A DNA stretch of 20,327 nt from DATAQC01 sp038238185 (lineage in GTDB: Bacteria > Actinomycetota > Acidimicrobiia > Acidimicrobiales > AC-14). Made by a program: the position numbers and the translations under genes. The stretch is from the NCBI GenBank assembly GCA_038238185.1, contig JBBRXY010000057.1:1-20327 (forward strand), given 5' to 3'. The notes under the pieces are model-generated. The model was not told the origin of the DNA. It was given only the letters and a program-made list of their open reading frames with translations, and did not search any database. Positions 1 to 7,153 of the stretch are shown piece after piece (positions within the stretch are counted from its first letter, which is position 1; the number at the start of each line of letters is the position of its first letter).

Positions 1-1007
1 GCGGGGTCGAGGATGTCGGGCCGGTTGGTGGCGGCCATCATGACGACCCCCTCGGTGGTCTCGAAGCCGTCCATTTCCGACAACATCTGGTTGAGGGTCT
101 GCTCACGCTCGTCGTGGCCACCGCCGAGGCCGGCCCCGCGCTTGCGGCCGATGGAGTCGAGCTCGTCGACGAAGATGATGCACGGCGCCTGTTTGCGGGC
201 GGTCTGGAAGAGGTCGCGCACCCGGGCCGCACCCACGCCCACGAACATCTCCATGAAGTCGGACCCGGTGATCGACATGAACGGCACGCCCGCCTCGCCG
301 GCCACCGCCCGGGCGATGAGGGTCTTACCCGTACCCGGGGGGCCGACGAGGAGCACGCCCTTGGGAATGCGGGCTCCGATGTCGCGGAACTTCTGGGTCT
401 CCTTGAGGAACTCGACGACCTCGGTGATCTCCTGCTTCACGCCCGTATAGCCCGCCACGTCGGCGAAGGTGGTCTTGGGCTTCTCGGTGTTGTACACCTT
501 GGCCTTGGATCGGCCGATGGACATGATCCCGGCCATCTGCCCTTGGGCCCGCCGGCTCATCCAGACCCAGAACCCCACGATCAGGGCGATGGGCAGGCCG
601 TAAATGAGGATCGAACCGAGCAGGTTGGAACTCGGGCCGTGGAAGTCGACCTGCACGTTCTTCTCGCGGAAGAGGGCGAGATCCTCGTCGGGGATCTTGG
701 CCGGCCCGGTGGTGGTGAAGGTCTTGCCGTCGACGGTCTTGCCGGTGATGTGGGACGACTCGTTGGTGATGTCGACCTTGGCCACCTGGCCCTTGCTGAC
801 CTTGTCGCGGAACGCCGTGTAGTCGATGGCGGCGGACTTGGACCGGGTTAGCGACGGGGCCAGGATCAGGGCGACGAGGGCGAGGGCGATCAGGCCCCAG
901 ACCAACGGGCGGGACCACCCGGGACGACCGGGCAGGCCCGGTAGGCCGCCGGGGCCCGAGCGGTCCCGGCGCGCGTCGCCAGGCGGGGGGGAGGGCGCGG
1001 GAGTCAC
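1..1007 (-). CDS. ftsH: ATP-dependent zinc metalloprotease FtsH (3' end outside window)
   Basis: Membrane-anchored AAA+ protease that unfolds and degrades membrane and short-lived cytosolic proteins. The first 335 residues are in the window; the rest of the AAA domain and the HEXXH protease domain lie beyond position 1. Seen: a Pro/Gly-rich cytosolic N-terminus, TM1 at about residues 35-51, a short periplasmic domain (about 55-128), TM2 at about 131-150, Walker A GPPGTGKT (222-229), pore loop MFVGVGA (254-260), Walker B IIFVDE (277-282) and the start of the second region of homology, AATNRPD (325-331). The GTG start at 1007-1005 fits the N-terminus and has a -10-like TACCAT ending 7 nt upstream with no clear Shine-Dalgarno, so the mRNA is probably leaderless. 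It diverges from the DUF3499 gene. Identity is very secure; the absence of the protease half is only due to the window edge. Confidence 0.97.
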   Translation of the reverse strand, partial: MTPAPSPPPGDARRDRSGPGGLPGLPGRPGWSRPLVWGLIALALVALILAPSLTRSKSAAIDYTAFRDKVSKGQVAKVDITNESSHITGKTVDGKTFTTTGPAKIPDEDLALFREKNVQVDFHGPSSNLLGSILIYGLPIALIVGFWVWMSRRAQGQMAGIMSIGRSKAKVYNTEKPKTTFADVAGYTGVKQEITEVVEFLKETQKFRDIGARIPKGVLLVGPPGTGKTLIARAVAGEAGVPFMSITGSDFMEMFVGVGAARVRDLFQTARKQAPCIIFVDELDSIGRKRGAGLGGGHDEREQTLNQMLSEMDGFETTEGVVMMAATNRPDILDP

Positions 1008-1014
1008 GGCCCCA

Positions 1015-1020
1015 ATGGTA
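1015..1020 (-). promoter_or_regulatory. Putative -10 element of ftsH (leaderless)
   Basis: TACCAT on the minus strand ends 7 nt before the GTG start. No convincing -35 is visible. The spacing implies transcription starts at or next to the start codon. Confidence 0.45.
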
Positions 1021-1172
1021 GGCCCTCGTCGGGGGCTACCGGGCCCCGGGGGCCTCGTGGTGCGGGGTCGCTGTCAGGTACACGGCCGGCCCCGGCGTCA
1101 CAGGCGGGTCGCCTGCCAGGCGGCCTCGCGACCATGTCCCGGCAGCCACCATCCGTCATCGAGGACCACGCT

Positions 1173-1424
1173 GTGGCTAGCGTCAAGCGAATGGACCGCC
1201 AACGCCTCTGCAACCGGCCGGCGTGCGGGACGGCGGCAGCAGCCTCCCTCACGTTCCAGTACGTCAATCGCCGGGTGTGGCTCGACGACCTGTACGACGA
1301 CCCCGACCCCTCCATGATCGACCTGTGTGCCCTCCATGCCGACCGCGTGAGCGTGCCCGTGGGATGGTCGGGCGAGGACCGCCGGTCGGTCAGTGCGGAG
1401 ATCAGCGAATCGCTGGCGGGCTGA
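1173..1424 (+). CDS. DUF3499 family small zinc-binding-like protein
   Basis: Small soluble protein of 83 residues resembling the actinobacterial DUF3499 family (function unknown). Seen: an N-terminal pair of cysteines, CNRPAC (C13, C18), a central beta-rich part with aromatic residues, and DLCALHADR (C52, H55) followed by PVGW, the family's usual ending. The C..C..C..H set suggests one metal site; that is inference. The GTG at 1173 has GAGGA at 1161-1165, 7 nt upstream. ATG 1191 is an alternative that gives a 77-residue protein closer to the usual family start. An upstream in-frame ATG at 1134 is less likely. It lies 67 nt before the ABC transporter genes and could share a transcript with them. 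Confidence 0.72.
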   Translation: MASVKRMDRQRLCNRPACGTAAAASLTFQYVNRRVWLDDLYDDPDPSMIDLCALHADRVSVPVGWSGEDRRSVSAEISESLAG

Positions 1425-1491
1425 CCCTGCTTTCACCGCCAGGCCAGATCAGGCTGCTCCCCCCGGCTTCCCGGAGAACCAGGGTGGCGGC

Positions 1492-2403
1492 GTGACCGAC
1501 GTGATCTCGGTGCAGGGCCTGGTGAAGCGGTTCCGGTCGGTGGTCGCCGTCCACGAACTGAGCTTCGACGTCCAGTCGGGGACGGTCACCGGTTTCCTCG
1601 GCCCCAACGGAGCCGGCAAGACCACCACCCTGCGGGCGCTGCTCGGCCTCGTCAACGCCACCTCGGGCACGGCCACGGTCTTCGGTCAGACCTACCGCGA
1701 GCTCCAGAACCCGAGCCGGCGTATCGGGGCGGCATTGGAGGCGTCCGGATTCCATCCCGGACGCAAGGCAATCGACCATCTCAAGGTCGCCGCCATCGCC
1801 GCCGGCATCCCCAAGGCCCGTGCTGGCGCGGCCCTGGTCGAGGTCGGCATGGAACCTGCCGCTGATCGGCGGGTGGGCGGGTTCTCGCTCGGCATGCGCC
1901 AGCGCCTCGCCCTCGCCGGTGCGCTCCTCGGCCAGCCCGAAGTGCTCGTGCTCGACGAACCGGCCAACGGCCTCGACCCCGAAGGCATCCACTGGATGCG
2001 CGGGTTCCTGCGTTCCTACGCCGACCAGGGAGGCACCGTCCTGATCTCCAGCCACGTTCTGTCCGAGGTGGCCCAGACCGTCGACCACGTGGTGATCGTT
2101 GCCGGTGGACGCCTGGTGGCCTCGTCCACGCTGGCCGAGCTCACCGACCGCACGTCGGGTGGTGCGGTACGGCTGCGCTCCGAGCAGGCCGGTCCCCTCC
2201 GTGACGCCCTCGTGGCCCGAGGGGCGGCGGCCACACTCGCCGACGGCGACGCCGATGCCGTGGTGGTTACTGGCAGCGAGGCCAAGGACGTGGGCCGGAT
2301 GGTGGCCGACACGGGCGTGCCCGTCTTCGAGATGACCACCGACGGGTCGAACCTCGAGGACGTCTTCCTGCAGCTGACCGCCTCCGAGGCGGGTCAGCCG
2401 TGA
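1492..2403 (+). CDS. ABC transporter ATP-binding protein (ABC-2 exporter type)
   Basis: Cytosolic ATPase subunit of an ABC-2-type exporter, 303 residues, a normal length for the family. Seen: Walker A GPNGAGKTT (37-45), ABC signature FSLGMRQRL (131-139), Walker B VLVLDEP (151-157), D-loop NGLDP (159-163) and switch histidine H188 in ISSHVL. The last 90 residues form the C-terminal extension common in drug, bacitracin and lantibiotic-self-protection type ATPases. The GTG start at 1492 was chosen because homology begins immediately after it, with the strand-1 motif VISVQGLVKRF; the open frame extends upstream but looks non-coding. Its stop overlaps the permease start (GTGA), so the two are translationally coupled. 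The substrate cannot be told from sequence. Confidence 0.92.
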   Translation: MTDVISVQGLVKRFRSVVAVHELSFDVQSGTVTGFLGPNGAGKTTTLRALLGLVNATSGTATVFGQTYRELQNPSRRIGAALEASGFHPGRKAIDHLKVAAIAAGIPKARAGAALVEVGMEPAADRRVGGFSLGMRQRLALAGALLGQPEVLVLDEPANGLDPEGIHWMRGFLRSYADQGGTVLISSHVLSEVAQTVDHVVIVAGGRLVASSTLAELTDRTSGGAVRLRSEQAGPLRDALVARGAAATLADGDADAVVVTGSEAKDVGRMVADTGVPVFEMTTDGSNLEDVFLQLTASEAGQP

Positions 2404-3149
2404 TCGCCCTCGTGCGAGCCGAGGTGCTCAAGCTGCGGACTACCCGGGTCTTCTTCGGCCTATGCGCGGCGGTGGCGGCGTTCGCCGTCCTGGGCGTCGT
2501 GGCCGGCATCCTGACGGCCGGGAACTCGGGGTCGCCGCCGCTGGGGAGCGCGGCGAGCGCGCGGAACATCTTCGGTACCGGTGGCACGGCCGGCATCTTC
2601 ACCCTCATCCTCGGCATCCTGGCCGTCACCGGCGAGTTCCGACACGGAACGATCACCCAGAGCTTCCTGGTCGCGCCCCGGCGCAGTCGGGTCGTGGTCG
2701 CCAAGCTCATCGCCATCCTCGTGGCCGGCGTGGGCGTGGGAGTGCTCGGCTCGGTGGTCACCGTCGCCGTGGCCTGGCCGTGGCTGGCGGCTAAGGACGT
2801 CAGTGTGTCTCTGTTCAGCTCCGACATCGGGGCGGTGACGCTGTTGGGGATCGTCGCCGCCGCCGTGTTCGGCGTGATCGGGGTGGGTGTCGGCGCCTTG
2901 GTCCGCAATCAGGTTGCGGCGATCGTGGGCGCACTCGTCTGGGAATTCGTCCTGGAGAGCATTCTCGTCGGGGTGGTGCCGTCGGTGGGGAAGTGGCTGC
3001 CGGGCGCAGCCGCTCGGGGATTGACCCGCGAAACACTCCAGAACGGGTCCCTGCTACCTGCGTGGGGGGCGGCCCTGGTGCTCGTTGCCTATTGCCTGGT
3101 GTTCTCCCTGGCTGGTGCCCAGCTCCTCATGCGCCGCGACGTCACCTGA
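2400..3149 (+). CDS. ABC-2 type transporter permease
   Basis: Membrane subunit (249 residues) of the exporter whose ATPase precedes it. Seen: a cytosolic amphipathic start (ALVRAEVLKLRTTR), typical of ABC-2 permeases that begin with an elbow helix, then about six hydrophobic segments at roughly residues 17-40, 62-78, 98-127, 142-168, 172-192 and 219-242. The loop GEFRHGTITQSFLVAP (76-91) is the hallmark cytosolic stretch of this permease class, which includes NosY/BcrB-like proteins. The GTG start at 2400 overlaps the upstream stop by four bases. A single ATPase plus a single permease predicts a complex of two of each. The cargo (lipid, peptide or drug) is unknown. Confidence 0.88.
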   Translation: MIALVRAEVLKLRTTRVFFGLCAAVAAFAVLGVVAGILTAGNSGSPPLGSAASARNIFGTGGTAGIFTLILGILAVTGEFRHGTITQSFLVAPRRSRVVVAKLIAILVAGVGVGVLGSVVTVAVAWPWLAAKDVSVSLFSSDIGAVTLLGIVAAAVFGVIGVGVGALVRNQVAAIVGALVWEFVLESILVGVVPSVGKWLPGAAARGLTRETLQNGSLLPAWGAALVLVAYCLVFSLAGAQLLMRRDVT

Positions 3150-3164
3150 TTCGGGCCCGCCTCC

Positions 3165-3170
3165 TACGCT
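3165..3170 (+). promoter_or_regulatory. Putative -10 element of the CPBP protease gene
   Basis: TACGCT ends 7 nt before the GTG at 3178, in the same geometry as ftsH. It suggests a separate, leaderless transcript for the protease despite only 28 nt separating it from the permease gene. A GGAG at 3172-3175 is too close to the start to act as a normal ribosome binding site. Confidence 0.45.
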
Positions 3171-3177
3171 TGGAGCC

Positions 3178-3942
3178 GTGGAACCTCCCGTAACCCGGCG
3201 CGCCCTGTTGGGCCACGACCGTCCGGCTCCCGATGGCGGGACCGGTCTGGCGCCCATGCGGTGGGGTGTGACCTATGCCGCGGTCGGGCTGTTCGTCGGC
3301 CTGCTGCTCTCGAGTCTTGCCGCCGGGTTCTGGCTGGCCGCCACAGGAGACAAGACCCTGTCCCTCGGGGGCCTCGCTCTCGGCCAGGTGGGCCTGTGGG
3401 TTGGTCTCGCCGGTTCCGCGGTGTGGGCGTCACGCACCCACGGCACGGGCCGCGTTTCCGTCGATTTCGGTCTGAGGATGCGCCCCCTCGACATGGTCGT
3501 GGGACCCATCGTGGGGGTGCTGGCCCAGGTCGGCCTGGTGACCCTGATCGCCCTTCTCCTCTCGCCCCTGCTCGGTCATCCCGAGGTCTCCCAGGAGGCC
3601 ACCGACCTCGTGCGCAAGGCCCACGGCATCGGGCTCGTAGGTCTGGTCGTTTTCGTGATCGTCGGGGCGCCCGTCGTGGAAGAGCTGTTCTTCCGGGGCC
3701 TGCTGTTGCGAGGTCTGAGGAGGCGAATGCCCGATGTGGTGGCGGCGGCGCTGTCCTCGCTGCTGTTCGGGTTGGCCCATTTCCAGGGTGCGAGCGCCGG
3801 GGGGCTGGTTCTGGTGGTCAGCCTGTTCGCCTTCGGTGCGGTGCTGGCCGTCCTGGCCCTCCGAAGCGGCCGGCTCGGCCCCGGGATCTGGGCCCATGCC
3901 GCGTTCAACGCCTTCACCGTGATCGTGCTCCTCGCCACCTGA
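3178..3942 (+). CDS. CPBP family intramembrane glutamic protease (Abi/Rce1-like)
   Basis: Multi-pass membrane protein of 254 residues in the CAAX-protease/bacteriocin-processing (CPBP, Rce1-like) family. All three family motifs are visible: EELFFR (E168, E169, R173), FGLAH (F197 to H201) and HAAFN (H240 to N244). Hydrophobic segments lie at about 31-55, 65-84, 107-130, 151-166, 186-200, 207-228 and 238-253. The residues before 26 are hydrophilic and cytosolic. The GTG start at 3178 matches a leaderless promoter; upstream in-frame codons fall inside the permease gene. Family members process prenylated proteins in eukaryotes and are linked to bacteriocin maturation or self-immunity in some bacteria. 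Adjacency to an ABC-2 exporter fits a self-protection role, but no peptide precursor is visible here. Confidence 0.88.
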   Translation: MEPPVTRRALLGHDRPAPDGGTGLAPMRWGVTYAAVGLFVGLLLSSLAAGFWLAATGDKTLSLGGLALGQVGLWVGLAGSAVWASRTHGTGRVSVDFGLRMRPLDMVVGPIVGVLAQVGLVTLIALLLSPLLGHPEVSQEATDLVRKAHGIGLVGLVVFVIVGAPVVEELFFRGLLLRGLRRRMPDVVAAALSSLLFGLAHFQGASAGGLVLVVSLFAFGAVLAVLALRSGRLGPGIWAHAAFNAFTVIVLLAT

Positions 3943-3964
3943 CCCCACCTCCCAACCCTCCCGA

Positions 3965-3988
3965 TCAGAAATTCTGAGAAATGTCTCA
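3965..3988. promoter_or_regulatory. Nested inverted repeats, candidate operator or short hairpin
   Basis: TCAGAA-A-TTCTGA (3965-3977) overlaps a second inverted repeat, TGAGA-AATG-TCTCA (3975-3988). This AT-rich patch stands out from its GC-rich surroundings. It lies 22 nt after the CPBP protease stop and 64 nt before the zinc-ribbon gene, so it could be an operator for the small gene or part of a weak terminator. Confidence 0.3.
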
Positions 3989-4052
3989 AGTCGCGGCTTC
4001 GGGGCGTCGTTATGAAGCACAGCCTGGGAGGGCTACGAAGAAGGGGAGTCAC

Positions 4053-4235
4053 ATGATGTGTCCCACGTGTCGCGTGGTGGACCTGAGCGAGATCCGGTTG
4101 AACCTGCGCAACGCCGACGTCAGGCTTCGGGCCTGCGGTCGCTGCGAGCAGCGTTGGTGGGACCGCGACGGTGAGCCCGTCGCCCTCGACGAGGTTCTCG
4201 GTCTCATCCGACCGCTGGTAGCCGTACAGGTTTGA
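4053..4235 (+). CDS. Small zinc-ribbon protein, 60 aa, unknown function
   Basis: Very short soluble protein with two cysteine pairs, CPTC (residues 3-6) and CGRC (about 28 residues later), that should form a zinc ribbon. Next comes an acidic/aromatic stretch (EQRWWDRDGE) and a hydrophobic C-terminal helix. I do not recognise a named family. AAGGGGAG at 4041-4048 places translation at ATG 4053 or the adjacent ATG 4056; an in-frame ATG at 3981 is less likely because the 24 extra residues lie in the leader with the inverted repeats. The fold suggests binding to nucleic acid or to another protein. It could be an anti-sigma-like or transcription accessory factor, but nothing in the context proves this. 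Confidence 0.68.
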   Translation: MMCPTCRVVDLSEIRLNLRNADVRLRACGRCEQRWWDRDGEPVALDEVLGLIRPLVAVQV

Positions 4236-4351
4236 GCACTGCCGCAAGCCGGACACCCGGCGTGCTCCGGTCCCCGCCGGGCCAGATCGGTTAGGGTCGC
4301 CACCCGTTCTCCCGTTGTACGGGATGCGGGAACGGCAGAACGGGGATCGAC

Positions 4352-5758
4352 ATGGAGGGTGATCCGGCGGGCCCTGGGCCTCCGCTCGAGGGCGGGGCCG
4401 AACCGGAGGCGAACCTCGAAAAGGAGGTCGTGGCGCTCCGCTCCGAGTTGGAGCGTGTGCGGCGGGTGAAGGCCCGTCGAACCCGTCAGATCGCCACGGC
4501 GGTGCTCGCTGTCCTGACCACGATCAGCGTGATCGCCAGCACCGTGGCCTACTGGGGCCACCGGACGGTCTTCGACCAGGACCACTACATGGAGGTGGTG
4601 GGCCCCCTCGGTGCCAATCCCGCCGTCACCGGCGCGTTGTCCACCTATCTGGGCGACCAGATCGTCACCGCCCTCGACCTGAAGACGCGGATCGGCGATG
4701 CGCTCAAGGACATCCCCGATCTGCCGGCGACGGCCAACCTGCTCGTCCGTCCCGTTGCCAACGCGGTCGCCAACTCTGCCAACGACCTGATCCGTCGGCG
4801 AGTCAGCGAATTTCTGGCGTCGCCGGATTTCCGCAACCTCTGGGTGGAAGCCAACCGGGTCGGCCACACGAAGGTGGTGGCTCTGCTCCGCGGCGATTAC
4901 CGCAAGCTGCCGAACGTGAAGACGGGTGACGCCGAGGTCCGGTTGGACCTTCTTCCGATCGTTTCCAGGATGCTCCGCCAACTCGTGCAGGATGGCGTCG
5001 GCGCCTTTGCGCCCGGCGTCACCGTCCCTGACGTCTCCTTGAAGGACATCCCCGACAGCGCCCGCCAGCGTCTGTCCCAGGCCCTGGGGATCACCCTTCC
5101 GCCGAACTTCGGCGAGGTCACCCTCATGTCGAAGAGCCAGCTCGAGACGCTGCAAAACGGGGTCAACGCCTTCGACCGCCTGGTTTGGGGATTGATCCTC
5201 CTGAGCATCCTTCTCGGGGCGGCCACGATCGTCGTGGCGATCAACAAGCGGCGGGCACTGGTCGAGTTGGCCGTCGGTGTCGTGGTCGGCCTGATCTTGG
5301 CGGGCGTCGTCATCCGCAGGGTGAAAGAGGCTGTGGTCCACCGGGTCAAGACGGGCCAGGTCAAGGGCGCGGCGCGCGCCGTCATGGACGGCGCTCTCGG
5401 CCCGCTGCGGACGATCGCCGTGGTGGTGATCGTCGTCGGGCTCATCGTCGCCGTGCTGGCCCACCTCCTCGGTCGCCCGCGATGGCTGACCGGTTCCTAT
5501 TGTTGGGCCCGCGAGCAGGCCGGCAATCCTGACACGAGGACACGCATCGCCGACAACGCCGACGGCCTGCGCATCGCCGTCATCGCGTTGGGCGTGCTCG
5601 CCCTCTTCTTCACGGGGATCGGGGTGCTGGCCGTGCTGGTGGTCGGTGGCCTCGTTGCCGTCGCCTTCTGGGCGATCGAGGGCATGGGGCGGTCGGAGGC
5701 GCCCGGGCATCCAGACGAAGAGCCCGACAGCGACCACGAGACGGTGATGTCCCGTTGA
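4352..5758 (+). CDS. Multi-pass integral membrane protein with long extracytoplasmic domain, unknown function
   Basis: 468-residue membrane protein resembling uncharacterised actinobacterial integral membrane proteins; no function is known to me. Order of parts: a short acidic/proline-rich cytosolic N-terminus, a coiled-coil-like helix (about 21-45, LEKEVVALRSELERV), TM1 (about 46-68), a roughly 205-residue extracytoplasmic region (70-275) rich in helices and without cysteines, then hydrophobic segments at about 276-297, 303-321, 354-373, 406-424 and 424-442. The acidic C-terminal tail is short. The extracytoplasmic region has two similar stretches, IGDALKDIPDLPA (114-126) and VSLKDIPDSARQR (228-240), which may be a weak internal repeat. 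The ATG at 4352 lies just after GGGGA. TAGGGT at 4292-4297 is a possible -10. Confidence 0.75.
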   Translation: MEGDPAGPGPPLEGGAEPEANLEKEVVALRSELERVRRVKARRTRQIATAVLAVLTTISVIASTVAYWGHRTVFDQDHYMEVVGPLGANPAVTGALSTYLGDQIVTALDLKTRIGDALKDIPDLPATANLLVRPVANAVANSANDLIRRRVSEFLASPDFRNLWVEANRVGHTKVVALLRGDYRKLPNVKTGDAEVRLDLLPIVSRMLRQLVQDGVGAFAPGVTVPDVSLKDIPDSARQRLSQALGITLPPNFGEVTLMSKSQLETLQNGVNAFDRLVWGLILLSILLGAATIVVAINKRRALVELAVGVVVGLILAGVVIRRVKEAVVHRVKTGQVKGAARAVMDGALGPLRTIAVVVIVVGLIVAVLAHLLGRPRWLTGSYCWAREQAGNPDTRTRIADNADGLRIAVIALGVLALFFTGIGVLAVLVVGGLVAVAFWAIEGMGRSEAPGHPDEEPDSDHETVMSR

Positions 5759-5861
5759 TGCGCACGACCCGTCGGTCGTGCCTGCGTCAGGGAGGCACCG
5801 AGACAGCCACCGCCGAGGACACACCGGTGGCGCCCCAGACCCGTACGTCCTCGGCACATAC

Positions 5862-5867
5862 TAAGAT
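5862..5867 (+). promoter_or_regulatory. Putative -10 element of the desaturase-like gene
   Basis: TAAGAT ends 6 nt before the GTG at 5874, implying a leaderless mRNA. There is no Shine-Dalgarno sequence in between. Confidence 0.5.
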
Positions 5868-5873
5868 TTCCGC

Positions 5874-6593
5874 GTGCGGATCGGCTTACTCGTTGGCCTG
5901 GTTTCGGGCATTCTCATCTGCCTCGTCACCGAGATCTACTGCCACCGATGCCTCGCCCACCGAGCCTTCCGGATCCATCCGGCGCTGGGGTCGTTTCTCG
6001 ACGGCTTCATGCAGGTCTACGGCGGGGTTCATCCCCAAAGATGGGTCGGGGTCCATCGGCTGCACCACCGTTACGCCGACACGCCGCTCGATCCTCACTC
6101 CCCCCTCCAGCGCCACCCGCTCTCGGTGCTGGTCGGTACTCCCTACCTGTTCGCCACGGCCCGGCGGCGGCTGCCGGCCGATTCTTCCCCCGGGCTGGGG
6201 ATCCGGCTGGTCGCCATCCAGATCCTCATCATCGCCTTCTGGTTCTTCACCATCGGGCTGGTTCCGATGCTGACGGTGCTGGCCGTTCACCTCGGCTGCT
6301 ACCTCGGCATCATGGGAATGGTCAACACCGTCGGGCACCGCTCAGGGACCAAGCCCCACCCCGACTTCCCGGGATACGACCTGGCGTGGGCGGCCATCCT
6401 GCTGCTGGGCCACGGCTACCACAACTCCCACCACGCCCATCCCGCTGCGGCCCGGACGGGGGTTCTCGACCCGATCTGGCCGATCTTGCGCCTTCTCTCC
6501 GGGGTGGGACTGATTGCGCTCGAGGAGCAGCGGACGCAGACACAGCCCCGAGCCTGCTGCCTGGCCTCAATCTCCCCGGCTCCGGGTCGGTAG
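5874..6593 (+). CDS. Membrane fatty acid / acyl-CoA desaturase-like di-iron protein
   Basis: Member of the membrane fatty-acid desaturase family, related to stearoyl-CoA delta-9 desaturases, which insert a double bond into an acyl chain using a di-iron centre and O2. All three histidine boxes are present: H24-x4-H29, H61-xx-H64-H65 (HRLHH) and H183-xx-H186-H187 (HNSHH). N151 and H155 match the extra NxxxH ligand motif of acyl-CoA desaturases. DPHSP after box 2 is also typical. At 239 residues it is shorter than the usual 300 or more: the N-terminal hairpin before box 1 is reduced to one hydrophobic helix (1-20), and the C-terminus stops soon after box 3. The GTG start is supported by the -10 placement. 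Activity is likely; substrate and electron donor are unknown. Confidence 0.87.
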   Translation: MRIGLLVGLVSGILICLVTEIYCHRCLAHRAFRIHPALGSFLDGFMQVYGGVHPQRWVGVHRLHHRYADTPLDPHSPLQRHPLSVLVGTPYLFATARRRLPADSSPGLGIRLVAIQILIIAFWFFTIGLVPMLTVLAVHLGCYLGIMGMVNTVGHRSGTKPHPDFPGYDLAWAAILLLGHGYHNSHHAHPAAARTGVLDPIWPILRLLSGVGLIALEEQRTQTQPRACCLASISPAPGR

Positions 6594-6862
6594 TGCGCGA
6601 GCGCTTCAACGTAGGGTCGTTCCTGATCGCGTAAGCGTCCTCGTCGCCATCGACCTGATGGCCAGAGCTGCGGCCAAACCGATGAAATATGCGGCGAGCG
6701 TTCAGGTATCGGTGGAACCGTCCGGAGAAACCACCGTGCACGCCTCGGATGGCACGCGCACGGAGACGTAGCAGAAGCACACGCAGAGGGTCGTCCAGGG
6801 TGTCAAGTCCCGGGCCCCCCACGTGGTGGACCCTCAGGCCGTCAGGGCCCTACTGGTTCAAC
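6594..6862. other. Intergenic stretch without a recognisable gene
   Basis: Between the desaturase-like gene and the tRNA pair. A short open frame from ATG 6658 to stop 6771 (37 codons) has no ribosome binding site or recognisable family. TAGGGT at 6613-6618 could be a promoter element. I see no rRNA or other RNA fold here that I can support. Confidence 0.4.
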
Positions 6863-6876
6863 CCTCGTTCGCGAGG
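6863..6876. terminator. Short UUCG-type hairpin, possible terminator for the tRNA transcript
   Basis: CCTCG-TTCG-CGAGG forms a 5-bp stem with a stable tetraloop on the plus strand and a CGAA loop on the minus strand. It lies 11 nt past the 3' end of tRNA-Gly, with no U-run. It could end transcription from either side. Confidence 0.4.
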
Positions 6877-6887
6877 ACCGTGTTTAC

Positions 6888-6961
6888 TGGAGCGGGCGAC
6901 GGGAATCGAACCCGCGTAACCAGCTTGGAAGGCTGGGGCTCTACCGTTGAGCTACGCCCGC
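6888..6961 (-). tRNA. tRNA-Gly (anticodon TCC)
   Basis: The minus strand folds into a full cloverleaf. The acceptor is GCGGGCG paired with the 3' strand, the D arm is GCTC-AACGGTA-GAGC, the anticodon stem CCAGC/GCTGG holds loop CTTCCAA with anticodon TCC, and the T loop is TTCGATT. The 3' CCA is encoded in the DNA (TGG at 6888-6890 on the plus strand). It lies 14 nt downstream of tRNA-Pro and is probably cotranscribed with it. Confidence 0.95.
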
Positions 6962-6975
6962 AAGGCGGTGTTGTG

Positions 6976-7047
6976 TCGGGGAGAGGGGATTTGAACCCCC
7001 GACCTCCTGCTCCCAAAGCAGGTGCGCTACCACTGCGCCACTCCCCG
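6976..7047 (-). tRNA. tRNA-Pro (anticodon TGG)
   Basis: Minus-strand cloverleaf: acceptor CGGGGAG paired with CTCCCCG, D arm with GCGCAGTGGTAGCGC, anticodon stem CCTGC/GCAGG with loop TTTGGGA (anticodon TGG), T arm GGGGG-TTCAAAT-CCCCT. The 3' CCA is not encoded; after discriminator A comes CAC. It is the first gene of a Pro-Gly tandem. The likely promoter lies in 7048-7100, where TACTCT (minus strand, 7091-7096) is a possible -10. Confidence 0.95.
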
Positions 7048-7141
7048 GTGTGTCTCGTTCCCAGTGAAATCGTCGGCGGCTCCAGCCCCGAGAGTATCGG
7101 CTCGGCGCTGGTCGCTTGGGGTTATCCGTCGCCACTCCGCC

Positions 7142-7147
7142 TAGGTT
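7142..7147 (+). promoter_or_regulatory. Putative -10 element of the alpha/beta hydrolase gene
   Basis: TAGGTT ends 6 nt before ATG 7154, with no Shine-Dalgarno sequence, again suggesting a leaderless mRNA. Confidence 0.45.
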
Positions 7148-7153
7148 GTCTGG

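Noticed and set aside
4049..5857. A 602-codon open frame on the minus strand opposite the large membrane protein gene
   Set aside because: Its translation is rich in His, Asp, Gly and Arg without hydrophobic patterning, a typical antisense shadow of a high-GC gene. The plus-strand frame has TM segments, a start site and intergenic spacing.
6658..6771. 37-aa open frame between the desaturase-like gene and the tRNAs
   Set aside because: No ribosome binding site, no promoter at leaderless distance and no recognisable family; too short to support.
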